From Austropuccinia psidii (Eukaryota > Basidiomycota > Pucciniomycetes > Pucciniales > Sphaerophragmiaceae), in NCBI GenBank assembly GCA_023105745.1, contig JALGQZ010000001.1, forward strand, positions 56,563,437 to 56,627,436: a stretch of 64,000 nucleotides of DNA, given 5' to 3'. The position numbers and the translations under genes are program-made. This document shows, piece after piece, positions 1-10,739 of the stretch. The notes under the pieces were generated by a model that was not told where the DNA came from, searched no databases, and was given only the letters and a program-made list of their open reading frames with translations. Each line of letters opens with the position of its first letter. Within the stretch, counting starts at the first letter, position 1.

Positions 1-637
1 TGGTAACCAATTTCCCAAAGTCTTTTAGTTTAGTAATTGGGCCAAGATCAGCCATGTATCAAAGCTTTGGAGCTGTCCAGGCCTCTGAGGCCTCAGAAGT
101 TGGGTACCCTGGCTCTCTTTGATGTCTTTTGTCCCCCTTGCTTATTTTTCACATCAAAATAGAAATTTAAGCTTCAAGTGAGATATCCACTATGGGTGTA
201 CCAAAGGTCCATGTAAGAAAACCATGATATTAAGTGCTCAAAACATGCATAACACTATTCTTAGTGTATATGTAACATGGTATTTCTCACATTCCCATTA
301 TTTTGGCATGAAATTAAGAAAAACAAAAATTTTCATGGATCTTTTATGTGGTATTGATGATGTGGTATTGAAGTATTTTCCATATTACCACCTCAAACAG
401 TTAATTTGAGCTTATTCACTCTATGGAGCTACCCTAGGTGAAGTTTTTGTGTAGAATCCAAATCTGGCCTTAAATCCATGGATATACTTACTCAATAAAA
501 TGTTATTCATCTTTTCTGAAATCCAAAATGATTAATTTTGGATATATGCATGACTTATGAGTTATGCATAATTCAAAATTTATTTTTAAGATAATTGTGG
601 CCTATTTGGGTATGTAAAATATACATCAAGGCTCACA
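1..637 (-). repeat. 3' LTR of E1 (partial)
   Basis: Direct repeat of about 8218-8838 in the same orientation. On the minus strand it begins TGTGAGCCTTGA at 637 and runs off the window start. Its inner edge abuts a purine-rich tract. Confidence 0.92.
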
Positions 638-653
638 TTCCCTCCCACCAAAA
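638..653 (-). other. Polypurine tract of E1
   Basis: On the minus strand the 16 bases before the 3' LTR read TTTTGGTGGGAGGGAA. Element A has almost the same tract at 61915-61931. This is the expected plus-strand primer for reverse transcription. Confidence 0.8.
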
Positions 654-779
654 AATAAAATTGTACTACAATTTTATTAATGTTATAAATAATAAGATCC
701 CCAAAGGGGGTTAATGTCCACTGTCCAACCTCTTTACATTACTCAGATCAAGTAATTTAAAGCACATTTATAGACATAT

Positions 780-1286
780 TCAGGCTTGTGGCCTTCTTTC
801 ATGTCTAAATCTTCTTAAGAGTTTATCTGAGTCAGGTATTTCTGATTCTGCCATCCATTCATCTTCATGTACTGGATTTCCATATCTGACAAGATATTCT
901 CTTTCATTTTTACCCCTAAGTCTCCTTTCTTTGATGACTTTATTTGTCTTTCTGTCTTCATTCTGTTCCACTGGTGGTACAGCTAAAGGAGTTGGGTTCC
1001 TCAAAGGAAACAATTCTTTCTCAGCTGGTTGATAGGGTTTTATCAAGCTGACTCAAAAAGTGGGGTGTTTATTTTCCAATTAACCACTCAATTCCACTTG
1101 AACTGCATTGGTTCCATGTAAGGAAACAATAACAAAAGGTCCTACATAAGAATCTTTAAGTTTCTTTGGGCCTTTGATATTATTAAAATTCAAGGTTGAA
1201 ACTAGAACTAAGTCCCCTACTTTGAAGTCTGGTACTTTATGACTCTTATCCCAGTTCTGTTTTTCATAATCAAAAGCATAATTCAT
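780..1286 (-). pseudogene. E1 pol 3' end: integrase C-terminus and chromodomain-like tail
   Basis: Two blocks in one frame (1080-1286 and 780-1046) are separated by in-frame stops near 1080 and 1053. The first holds the integrase C-terminal motif FKVGDLVLVSTLNFNNIKGPKK. The second has a chromodomain-like core, with the peptides EREYLVRYGNP and EDEWMAESEI followed by LLRRFRHER. The matching intact stretch in element A is 61179-61832. Such tails are thought to guide chromovirus integration to chromatin marks. This copy is dead because of the stops. Confidence 0.85.
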
Positions 1287-2113
1287 ACTTTTTTTGCATG
1301 ATGTTTTACTTTATGAAGCATTATCTTGAAGCTGGAAGCTGTAGGATGAATTTCAATCAAGTCTTTCCTCAGTGTGTCTGCTGGGAGTCTTTGATTCCAT
1401 CCTTTTTCTAACATAGAAGGAGTTTGCCCTGTGGAAGAATGGACTGATGTCTTATATGCCAATTCTAATGCAGGTATCAGAGTGCACCAGTCATGGGTAA
1501 AGCCATCTGAGTCTTTGAATTCTAACCCATAGGCACAAAATCTCCTGATCATGTCCTCTAAAGTTTGAATCATCCTCTCTGCTATCCCATCTGTTTGAGG
1601 GTGATATTCTGTAGAGAATGAGAACTTAGTCCCAAAAAATCTATGAAGATTGGTCCAAAGTGTAGATGTGAACTTGGGATCTCTTTCACTTATGATATTC
1701 TTAAATAATCCTGTATGAGAAATAACTCTACTCCATAAAAGAAGAGCTGTATCCATAGCAGTGTCATCTTGATGACATGGTAAGAATATGGGAGTCTTGC
1801 TATATCTGTCTACAATGACCAAACAAGCATTATAACCTTTGTCACCACTTGGAGGAAGTGCTGTGACCCAATCCATGTGAACAACTTCCCAAGGGGATTT
1901 TGGTTCTTGAATATGGATCATAAGTCCAAATTTCTTGCCTGTACTCCTGTTTGCTTTTTGACATCTGTCACAGGTATGGCAATATTCAATGGTTTCCTTT
2001 CTCCAAGATGGACACCATGCACAGTTCTTCACTTTTTCAAGTGTTCTGTCCTCTGAAAGGTGTCCAGAGTAGATGCTATCATGGAATTCATGAAGAATGG
2101 TATTGATAAGCAA
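1283..2113 (-). pseudogene. E1 integrase (zinc-binding and DDE core)
   Basis: An open block of 276 codons. It carries the HHCC zinc finger (two His in HEFHDSIYSGHLSEDR, then CHTCDRC) followed by the retroviral-type integrase core. The catalytic acids are visible as D in HMDWVTALPP, D in ISERDPKFTS and E in AERMIQTLEDM. The block is out of frame with both neighbours, so it could not be made as part of a full polyprotein. The insertion target for element S in the sister element A lies in the equivalent region. Confidence 0.92.
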
Positions 2114-2163
2114 TCTGCTGAATCTAGTGCATTGACCAAAGATGTATCTTTGCAGTCTTTATC

Positions 2164-3198
2164 TCATAAAGAAGTCAAGATATGGCAAGTCTTGTCCTGT
2201 TTATAAGATTCTCTGACCTCTCCAAAGAATTCAGTCCCAATATCAGTTATTTTAATCCCTTCAATTGGAATCCATGGTTCAGCCTCGAAAGGTACATAAG
2301 CTGGGTTATCAGGAGTGTTGGCTAATTCCCATCTGCTAAGTCCATCAGCATTCTTGTGAATGTTTCCTGCTTTATGGACTATAGTCATGTTTCCTCTATA
2401 TTCCTGAATGGCTATTTGCCATCTCAACATATGTCTGTTGGGAGTTTTCATGTTAAGAAGTGATTTTACTGCATTACAGTCAGTTATCACTTCAAAAACA
2501 CTGCCATAAAGATAAAAGTGTAATTTCTCAAGTGCCCATACCAAAAATAAGCACTCCATTTGGCTTGCACCATACCTGGCCTCTGTTGGTTTGATTTTTC
2601 TTGAGATATAATGAACTTGTGCCTCTGTAGGTTTGTCATTAATAATTTGGACTTGATGTAGGGCTGCCCCTAATCCATCTCCACATGCATCAATTTACAA
2701 TTTAAAAGGAATATTCCAGTCAGGCATGAGGAGTAAAGGTGCTTCTGTAAGAGCTTTCTTTATCTTCTCATAAGCTTTAATTCTCTCCTGTGTCATCTCA
2801 AATACATTCTGTTGATCACAGATTCTATATAGTGACCTGGCTAGAATTGCAAAGTCTTTCAAGTGTTGCCTATAGTAACTGGCAAACCCAAGAAAAGACA
2901 TCATTTCTTTTTTATTCTGGGGTATTGGCTTAAGTAGCACTGCTGCTACTTTTTTTGTGTCAATACCCAAGCTTAAACCAGAAACAACATTGCATTTCTT
3001 AAGTGAAATTTTTATGTTCACTTCTGCAGCTTTGTGAAGTATCTTTGCAGGTATTTCAAGGTGCAAAGACCATGAATCAGAACATATGATAATATCATCA
3101 ATATAAATGATAAGCCATCCTTCAGGCAATTCTGTGGGAAAGATGGTATTCATCATTCTTTGATAATGGGATGGAGCATTTTTAATGCCAAATGGCAT
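2164..3198 (-). pseudogene. E1 reverse transcriptase C-half and RNase H
   Basis: The block 2695-3198 has the RT catalytic box YIDDII, then the connection motif [15 protein letters not shown]. The block 2164-2559 is the second half of RNase H ([16 protein letters not shown], then [12 protein letters not shown] and NADGLSRW). Compared with element A, about ten residues are missing after KKC, just upstream of VVSGLS, which indicates a small in-frame deletion. Stops separate the blocks. Confidence 0.9.
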
Positions 3199-3525
3199 TC
3201 AAAGATACTCATAAATACCACAGTGAGTGATAATTCTAAGTAATTTCTTAGCTTTAGGCGTCAAAAGATTTTGATGAAAGCCTTTCAATTCATCCATTGA
3301 TGTTATATACTTGGCTTTAGACAATTGAGTCAAGGTTTCTTGAATTCTAGGGATTGGATACCTATCTGCAACTGTGTAGGTATTCAATTCTCTGAAATCT
3401 CCAACCATTCTTGACTTATCATTATGCCAGGAAATAATAACAGGTGTTGTCACTTCAACTTCTTCATTATGGCCTACTTTTCTTAGTACACCAAGTTGTA
3501 TCAACTCTTGGATATGCTTCTCCAA
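3199..3525 (-). pseudogene. E1 reverse transcriptase N-half
   Basis: Fingers/palm part of a Ty3/gypsy RT. Visible motifs are TPVIISWHNDKSRMVGDFRE (primer-grip side) and the first catalytic Asp in SMDELKGFHQ. It ends in a stop at EYL immediately before [13 protein letters not shown], which starts the next block in the same frame. It overlaps the end of the gag-protease ORF in another frame, which marks a frameshift. Confidence 0.9.
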
Positions 3526-6347
3526 GGCTTCTCTGGCTCTGGGACTGGCTGGATAAGCTGGTCTTCTAAGTACTGGAGGATATGGTCTGTCAATATTAAG
3601 GCAATATAAACTTCATGTCCTCTTATAGCACCTGATGGTTCATTATCAGAGGCAAATGCATTATTGTATGTGTATAACACATCAACAAGTTCATTCCTCA
3701 TTTTTGGTGACAATGATGGATTAATTTGTGCTTCAACAAGTTGATTAGACACAAATTTCTCCTTATGAGTATCATTTTTAGAAGATACTATTGATATTTG
3801 TTTTAGCATATTGGAAAAAGCAAATTTTTGTCTTTTGTTATCCCTAATTGTGAAATATCTGTCTTTATGGTTATTGATGTCAATACCATAAATATTTAAG
3901 TAATCATTTCCAAGAATGATGTGCTGAGATGTGCAATTATCCATTACCACAATCTCAGTCTTCATTCCTATACTTACTTCTGGGTGTGGAAATACAAGAT
4001 TAGTGTCTAATATACCCAAGGCGTACATATTGTTACTGGCACTACTAAACTGCACACCTTCTATTGGTAATAGATGGTTTTTCCATTCAGGAAGTATAAC
4101 TTCTAAATAAATTTTGCCCACACAAGTGCAAAATGCCCCTGTATCCAAATTTACTTTGGCTTCAATATCACTCATCAAAACTGATGTGATACAGGATGCT
4201 CCAGAAGTGTAACCTTTACCTCTAGCAGGTTTTGTTTTACACATTCTGGCATCCTGGATATTGATAAGGTTGCAGCAATCCTCACTGTACTGTGGCAAGT
4301 GGGTATGGAATTCTGTGACCTCAAAGAAATCTGTGATGTTTTCAATGGGATAGTCCTCCACTGGTGTATCCTCAGAGACTGCAGAGTCTTGATCAAATTC
4401 CTCTTTCTCTTCAGTACACTGAATTCCTTCAATGACTTGAACTTCATTTATTTTTGTCTTTTTGGTGCAAGTGTTGGCTAAATGTGAAGTACTTCCACAT
4501 TTATGACACTTCAAGACAGGTCTTTCTGTTCTTTTATCCTCTCTGGGAATCTTTGGGACCATCTTGGATTCCATAGGGATTCTAGTCCAAGTTTTACCAA
4601 TTCTTGTTCTGGTAATGATATCTTCTATTGAATTAATGTAGTCCTCTGTTGAACAGTGTTCTACACATCTGCTCTTGATAGCATGTCCCAGTTCTCCTCC
4701 ACACTTTCTTAATATTTTCATATTAATCATAGTGTCAGACATATCTGGGTGTAAAGCAGATAATCTGTCTTTTTGCTTGAAGAAACAAGTAAGTGGTTTA
4801 TCTTTCTCTGAGTTAAAAATTGCACTTTCAAAAGCATTTTCCATTTTAAACCTCCACAAATTATTGGCCCATTTGGTAATCACTTCAGATTTCCACCAAG
4901 ACCAATCATGTTTTCCATGATCTATTCTCATCTTGTAATACCATTTCTTTGCAGTCCTGGTAAACAGACAGTGTAATTTACCCACTATGATTTCATCAGG
5001 TATATTAAAGTCTTCTTGTAGCATATCAATAGTCCTGATGAACTCAATGTGGTTGTATTCTCCTTCACCAGACAATGACGGCCATTCTTCCAATTCGGGA
5101 ATATCTTTAACAGAGATAACATTTTCTCCTAAAAGTGGGGTAAAACTTCCTTTAACAGAAAGGCTTTCTTCAGTAAAAGGTGTAGAATTTCTTGGCATAT
5201 GTGGTTCATAATTCTTATGAATTTGTTCTACATTTGCAATGATTTCATTCTTTAACTTCTGCCTTTCACTGTCACTTTTTGCTAAATGTGTAGCAAACTG
5301 ATTGGTATTTTCAACTATCTTTAAGACATGATCTTGTAGAATTTTAGATTGATCATTCATTTTGAAAATAGAAAGATCTTCCATTTCATCATTCTGAACT
5401 TGACATGTACTCTCAATCCTGCTAGATGCATTGATAATTGAATCAAATCTGGAATTTGTCAATTTATACCAGTCAGTATATTTTCTGTCATGTCTTTTCA
5501 AATTACTGACATCCAATGTTCTTTTAGTTAACTTTGCATCAAGTTTACCAACTTCTACATTAATACTATTTTGTACATGATTTATTTGCGTGGAAAGGTC
5601 CTGTTCATCCTTTCCTGCTCCTTGGCTGTGAATTCCATTAGAGTTCTGCCCATGTTGAACACACTGTCCACAGCTGAAGGCTCCAATTTGTGGATCCTGT
5701 ACCCCTGTGGGTAAGGTCTGTGCCAATTGGCTTTGCCTTGATGGTTGTTGGGACCTCTCTGCTTCTTCTGAGGTCCTTTGGGCTTGTATTTGGACACTTC
5801 TGGAGCTGGTTTGGAGCTGGTAGACGCCACTGGGGCCTCTTTATCCAAAGATGGAGTCATTTCCAGTTCCTTCTTCTGGTCTATGGATAAAAGACTTTGG
5901 TTCTTCAAGCAGTTCTTTATCCTTTTGACCTTGTCTTTGCAAGACAGGGGGCTCCACCCTCCTAAGAGTTCTATGGTCTTCTCCTGACCCAGAAAGCTCT
6001 TGATGTGTAAGTAGGAGTTCATGGCCCCCTGCCAAAGGCTTGGGCATATTTCCCACTCCTCTTCTTTGGCTTATCTGAACCGTTTTTTGTATTGGCATTG
6101 ATATATTTCTATTTCTGCCACTTGAAAATGGTTCAGCCCTGGAAATATTATCATGAATCAGTTCAGGCTCAGAATTCACGTCAAAATCTGTGGGTACAGA
6201 CCTTGGGGAATGGGGGGAAACTCTGGCATCCTCCAAATGTGTCTTTCTTGAGGAAGACTTGGCACTTCTGGATTTGGTCTTGCCTCTTCCTTGTCCACAT
6301 CCATCTGGTTGGACTGAATAGTTGCTTCCATTTCTGGTATGCACCAT
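3501..6347 (-). pseudogene. E1 gag-protease
   Basis: The frame starts at ATG 6347 and has one in-frame stop near 5838; the part from 5726 down to 3501 is open for 741 codons. It holds a coiled-coil Gag region, a capsid-like stretch (GEYNHIEFIRTIDMLQEDF), a CCHC zinc knuckle (CHKCGSTSHLANTC) and an aspartic protease site (NLDTGAFCTCVG). The open part ends by frameshifting out just before RT. Its N-terminal third is overlapped by a second ORF in the +1 frame (see 5582-6022). Gag packages the RNA, and the protease would cleave the polyprotein. Confidence 0.88.
5582..6022 (-). CDS. E1 overlapping ORF in +1 frame of gag
   Basis: This 146-codon open frame starts at ATG (MNSYLHIKSFLG) and ends in FPRK-stop, read in the +1 frame relative to gag over the same DNA. 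Its C-terminal block (NWHRPYPQGYRIHK, then VFNMGRTLMEF and KEQERM) aligns well with the +1 frame of element A at 44391-44759. The protein is therefore conserved between copies, apparently more strongly than the overlapping Gag frame. A preceding exon at 6399-6542 is flanked by TAG on its 5' side and GTGTGT on its 3' side. Joining it to a CAG acceptor at the gag start would enter this same frame (peptide NQMDVD). I do not know its function. It may be a second structural protein. Confidence 0.6.
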   Translation of the reverse strand: MNSYLHIKSFLGQEKTIELLGGWSPLSCKDKVKRIKNCLKNQSLLSIDQKKELEMTPSLDKEAPVASTSSKPAPEVSKYKPKGPQKKQRGPNNHQGKANWHRPYPQGYRIHKLEPSAVDSVFNMGRTLMEFTAKEQERMNRTFPRK

Positions 6348-6398
6348 TTTCACGTCAATTTTAGATAAAAAAGGTGAAAATATAAGATAAACACACAC

Positions 6399-6542
6399 CT
6401 TTTGGTGGTAATTTATTCTTTTCTGAGTTAAATAAGGTGGCTGTTTTAGCAATTTGCACCTCAATACTGTCCTCAGATTCTGGACGGTTAATATATCTCT
6501 CATTGAGTTCGTTACCAGCTGCACAGTATTTGATTAAAGACA
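6399..6542 (-). other. E1 candidate upstream exon of the overlapping ORF
   Basis: A short open stretch lies between a TAG acceptor-like edge (minus strand, 6544-6543) and a GTGTGT donor-like edge (6398 downwards). Element A has a 150-bp counterpart at 43839-43988 bounded by TAG and GTGAGT, and H has a CAG-bounded start at 39004. Conservation of these edges suggests that lineage I transcripts are spliced. Confidence 0.45.
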
Positions 6543-6913
6543 CTAGAAAAAAAAATTATAAGAAAAAAATTATTTTTTATACTTTTTAAAATATTTTTAA
6601 AGATTTTTTATAAGTTTTATATCTTTTAATATTAAAAAAAATTCATTTTAAAGGAAAAAAATCAAAATTTCAAGATTTTGAATGAAAATTAACTCAGAGT
6701 AACTCAAAGAGTAATTTTATAAGCTTTTGGATGTGAGAATGCCACATGTAAAAACAGTATAAAATTAAACCAAATTCCTCAATGAAAAGACTTCCAAAAC
6801 AATTTCAAAAAATAAGAATTATTTTAACTTTAAAATGAAAGAAAAAATTATCAATTTAATATATTTTAGAACTTAAAAATATATTAATTAAGGGTATAAG
6901 GTTCAAAAAACAG

Positions 6914-6926
6914 GGCCAGGCCCCCA
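6914..6926 (-). other. Primer-binding site of E1
   Basis: TGGGGGCCTGGCC on the minus strand, 2 nt inside the 5' LTR. The same 13-mer lies 2-3 nt inside the LTRs of A (43335-43347) and H (38375-38387). It would pair with a tRNA ending GGCCAGGCCCCCA. A C before CCA fits tRNA-Pro best, but that is inference. Confidence 0.75.
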
Positions 6927-6928
6927 AA

Positions 6929-8838
6929 TGTAAGATGTGTCTATGAAACTGATGATAATATTACTATTAATCAACATTACTATGACTGTTCTTATGAAAT
7001 ATAATAAAAAATTGTTATTATAACCACAATTAGATAATTCAAGAATTATTTCTTTCATGTGTTAAACACTACTAGTGATTTTAACAGTGAGCAAGTAATT
7101 GTCTACAAGAATGAATTACAAGAAGATTTTAATAATAAAACTTCTTTTATTAAAATAATAAATTATTTTAATGTATAATTATGTTTTGCAGAATAATTAT
7201 AATGGTAATTCTTGAAGAACACCAATTTTAGAGAAAAACTCTAAGAATTAAAATATAAATCACTCACTAATATTCCAAAGGACTTATTGAAAGATAAGAT
7301 AGAGAGATTTGACGTAGAATTGTGGATTTAAAGGATCAAAATGAGTTTATAAGAGTATTACAGCAATTTATAGTTGTATTCTATGATTTCACGTCTTTCT
7401 GATTGATTCTTAAAGAATTAAAACACTTAAGAATAGCTTTAGCTAATACTTACTTGTTGGTAACAATGTTATAAATGATAATCAGATGATGATGATGTGG
7501 AAAAAACAGCAAGAGGAGGCCTCTTTTAAGTCAACAACAGCTCACAGAGGCGTGCCATGGAGCAAACTGAAAAACCAGTGAGTGAGAAAACAATAAACCC
7601 TTTTGGATTATTGATTGCATCATCTGTTGTCACGTAAGATTATCATAATTAATTAACTGATTCTTTTACATGACTACCAACCCCAATATGGTTAAGAATA
7701 AAAGGAGTAAAATCTGTAAATCTTCTTTTATTCCAAAATAATCATTAATTTCTCAAAGTTATCAATGTTATTGGCAATTTCATCACAGTTTGTAATTACT
7801 GTGAATTTTTGAAGATTCAGTGTTTCACATAGAATAATCAAAAATGGACTGTAAGTTAAACTTTTAATTTTACTTGTAAAGCCATAATTCTTTTTGGTTG
7901 TACCATAGATAATACAGTTCTCCATTGGTCCTGAATGTTTCAGAGAGATTCAACAAGAATTGTATTTTTAATGAATTTTTGAAGTCTTTACCTCATTTCT
8001 ACATAGAATTGCAAATATCAGTGTTTTACTGGTTTCTATGAGGTAAATCAATGGATACAAGTCCAAAAAGGGTTTTAATTACTCTTTTGGGGTTTATCCA
8101 TGGAAATTCATTAAGAATTGACATGGTTACAGGAGTCTAAGTAGCTCTTTACCTCCTTGGCATGTCAAAATAGCAGGTTATTTGCTATTTTCTTAAGATT
8201 TACTGTAGTTGTAACATGGTAACCAAGTTCCCAAGGTGTTTTAGTTTACTAATTTGGCCAAGATCAGCCATGTATCCAAGCTTTGGATCTTTCCATGCCT
8301 CTGAGGCCTCAGAAGCTGGGTACCCTGGCTCTCTTTGATGTCTTTTGTCCCCCTTGCTTATTTTTCACGTCAAAATAGAAATTTAAGCTTCAAGTGAGAT
8401 ATCCACTATGGGTGTACCAAAGGTCCATGTAAGAAAACCATGACATTAAGTGCTCAAAACATGCATAACACTATTCTTAGTGTATATGTAACATGAGATT
8501 TCTCACATTCCCATTATTTTGGCATGAAATTAAGAAAAACAAAAATTTTCATGGATCTTCTATGTGGTAGTGAAGTATTTTCCATATTACCACCTCAAAG
8601 ATTTCATTTGAGCTTATTCACTCTATGGAGCTACCCTAAGTAAATTTTTGTGTAGAATCCGAATCTGCCCTTAAATCCATGGATTTATGTATTCAATAAA
8701 AAGTTATTCATCTTTTGTGAAATCAAAAATGATTCATTTTGGATATATGCATGACTTATGAGTTATGCATAATTCAAAATTTATTTTTAAGATAATTGTG
8801 GCCTATTTGGGTTTGTAAAATATACCTCAAGGCTCACA
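6929..8838 (-). repeat. 5' LTR of E1
   Basis: 1,910 bp, TG...CA ends. On the minus strand it starts TGTGAGCCTTGAGG at 8838 and ends TCTTACA at 6929. Start and end resemble the LTRs of A (TGTGAACCTTTGAG...CCTTACA). It is AT-rich, with no gene inside. Confidence 0.93.
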
Positions 8839-10709
8839 CTCTCAATGTGATTTGATCAAGAGAGCTGTTGGAGGTCATGGAATCTGATTCTAAATTGTTG
8901 GTGTCATTTGATTTCCTGTGGGACCTGATGTATATTTTTGATTTGGCCTCTGAAATGCAAAATTTGAAGGTTGCATGATCCTTCAAGATTCCAAGTATTA
9001 AATTATGCATTATGTAAAGATTAACCATTCTGGTTGCATCCCAATATGGAAGGTTTGGCAAAATTGAATATCACACTATATACTCAGAGAAAATTTCTTG
9101 TTGTGCTGGGGTTGCCCAAAGGCATTTTGCAATGGTTGATTTATTATTTTGGTAAGAGCGTGTAATGAAATTGATGACCAATTTTTTCAATTTGAGCTTT
9201 GTGAACAGAAGAAAAATCACAAAAGTGGTTTCCTCAATGAGAAATTAAACCAGTAAGTTTGCAAATGGCAACCCCATCTGCAATAGCCATGATAATGGGA
9301 ACACAGATAAAGTATCCTAAAGGTGCCACTGAGGTGGGTGAAAAATGGTAACCTCGCCACAGTTCTTTGAGCTCCTCGATCAGTGCAATTAAAAGGTAAT
9401 TCATTCAAAGGGCAGTTGGCTCATTTGGACAAGGAATGATTCCTGTAACATAGATATTCTCTGGCTTCAATATTTCACTTGGGGGAGATTAATACAAATT
9501 AGCATTATATGTCCAATTCTGGCCAAGTGGGTTGACTTTCCTTGTGTATTAAACCAGTCCACATAAATCAAGAAGGCCATTGCACAAGGAATGGACATAA
9601 ATGGGGGGTCATTGAGAATTCTTGTTCCAGTGAAGCATCTCCAGACCAATCCATCCCAGATGTCACATTTGGGGGAACCTTCAGGTTTTTGGGATTGTTG
9701 ATTTTGATGCAGAGTTTCCATAATGCCAGTCCGCTGGAGAAAGCTGGAAATCCAATTTTCTAATGGCTGATAAATGAAATTTTTTGTTGGTATTAATCTC
9801 TTTTTGATGTTGGTTGTGGTTTGGGTGCAGGGTTCAACTAAATTGATTAATTTTCCTAAAGATTGTGTGCAAGGGGGATCATGATAATTTGGCTCATTAT
9901 GGGTTTGACAGTGGGCTTGATCTGTTGTGACAGATTCAGTAAGGCCATTAAGGAAGAAACATTGAGGACAGCATATAAAGTTTTCAATAAGTGGCTCCAA
10001 TTGAATTTTTTCAAATATGGTACTGAGATATTGAGGTATATAGAATGTGGGAGTGAAGTAACCACCTGAGCTTGATATACTTGACTTGACAAGTAGTCTC
10101 ATGCTGGGTGTGAGAATGTGTGAATCCCTGTGGGGTATATTATACCTTGAGGATAGAATGTCAGATATTATCATTCTAAGTTCTTGTGGGAGAAGGTTTT
10201 GACTGACTCTGTATGGTTTCAATGCGGTTTAATTGAGATCTGGTGGAGTGGATAAAATTCTTTTGTCAATTGAGCATAATCATTTGGGAAAGTTTGATCC
10301 AATAAAATTTTCAGGCACTCAGATCCTAATGCCAAAGTACAAATATTGCAAATAGCTTTGGGTTTAATGGCTGATTTGAGCTTTTCAATGTGCCATTTAT
10401 ATTGAAAAGGTGTGAAGACAACTCCCTGCCTATCACCCTCAAGAGAAGAGTGTGTTTGATTTGAGCAGTGTTTACACATGCATATACCCATTGAGGAATA
10501 GTGGGGGTTTGAAATTGCTATGGGACTCATGAATAAGGTTGTAATTTTGATAAATATCTATGGTTGATATGCAAAGGTTGAGGAGAGTGATTAATTGGGA
10601 AAAAAGTTGAGTCATTATTTATGAAGGGGGGGATGATTTGAGCCAGTGGAGAATTTTTCTCCATTTGTAATGGTGGATCAGCTTCAGGGGATAAAGTGTA
10701 AGTTCTCAC
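8839..10709 (-). pseudogene. Plavaka/CACTA-type transposase relic
   Basis: Minus-strand fragments read in order as a Plavaka-like (TNP2-related) transposase. At 9467-10222 are YQPLENWISSFLQRTGIME, then DIWDGLVWRCFTGTR, NDPPFMSIP and IYVDWFNTQGKSTHLA. At about 9234-9488, in another frame, are LKPENIYVTGIIPCPNEPT and ELWRGYHF. At 8834-9061 is LPYWDATRMVNLYIMHNLILG. An N-terminal block at 10219-10530 has CMCKHC and TPFQYKWHIEKL. Frameshifts at about 9488 and 10222 and several stops make it dead. It is interrupted on the left by E1. The family moves DNA by cut and paste. Confidence 0.8.
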
Positions 10710-10739
10710 ATCTTGATTAGTAAATTGCTTAGGAGTCTA

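Larger units (their letters stand above)
1..8838 (-). mobile_element. Ty3/gypsy element E1 (lineage I), degenerate, 3' LTR cut by window start
   Basis: The coding strand is minus. A 1,910-bp LTR at 6929-8838 and its partner at 1-637 enclose gag, protease, RT, RNase H and integrase in the order expected for Ty3/gypsy. The LTR ends read TG...CA. Over the first 108 bases compared by eye the two LTRs differ at about ten sites, so the insertion is old. Multiple frameshifts and stop codons break pol. The right flank (from 8839) runs into a Plavaka transposase ORF, so E1 probably inserted into that relic. The target-site duplication cannot be checked because the other end lies outside the window. 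Confidence 0.93.
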
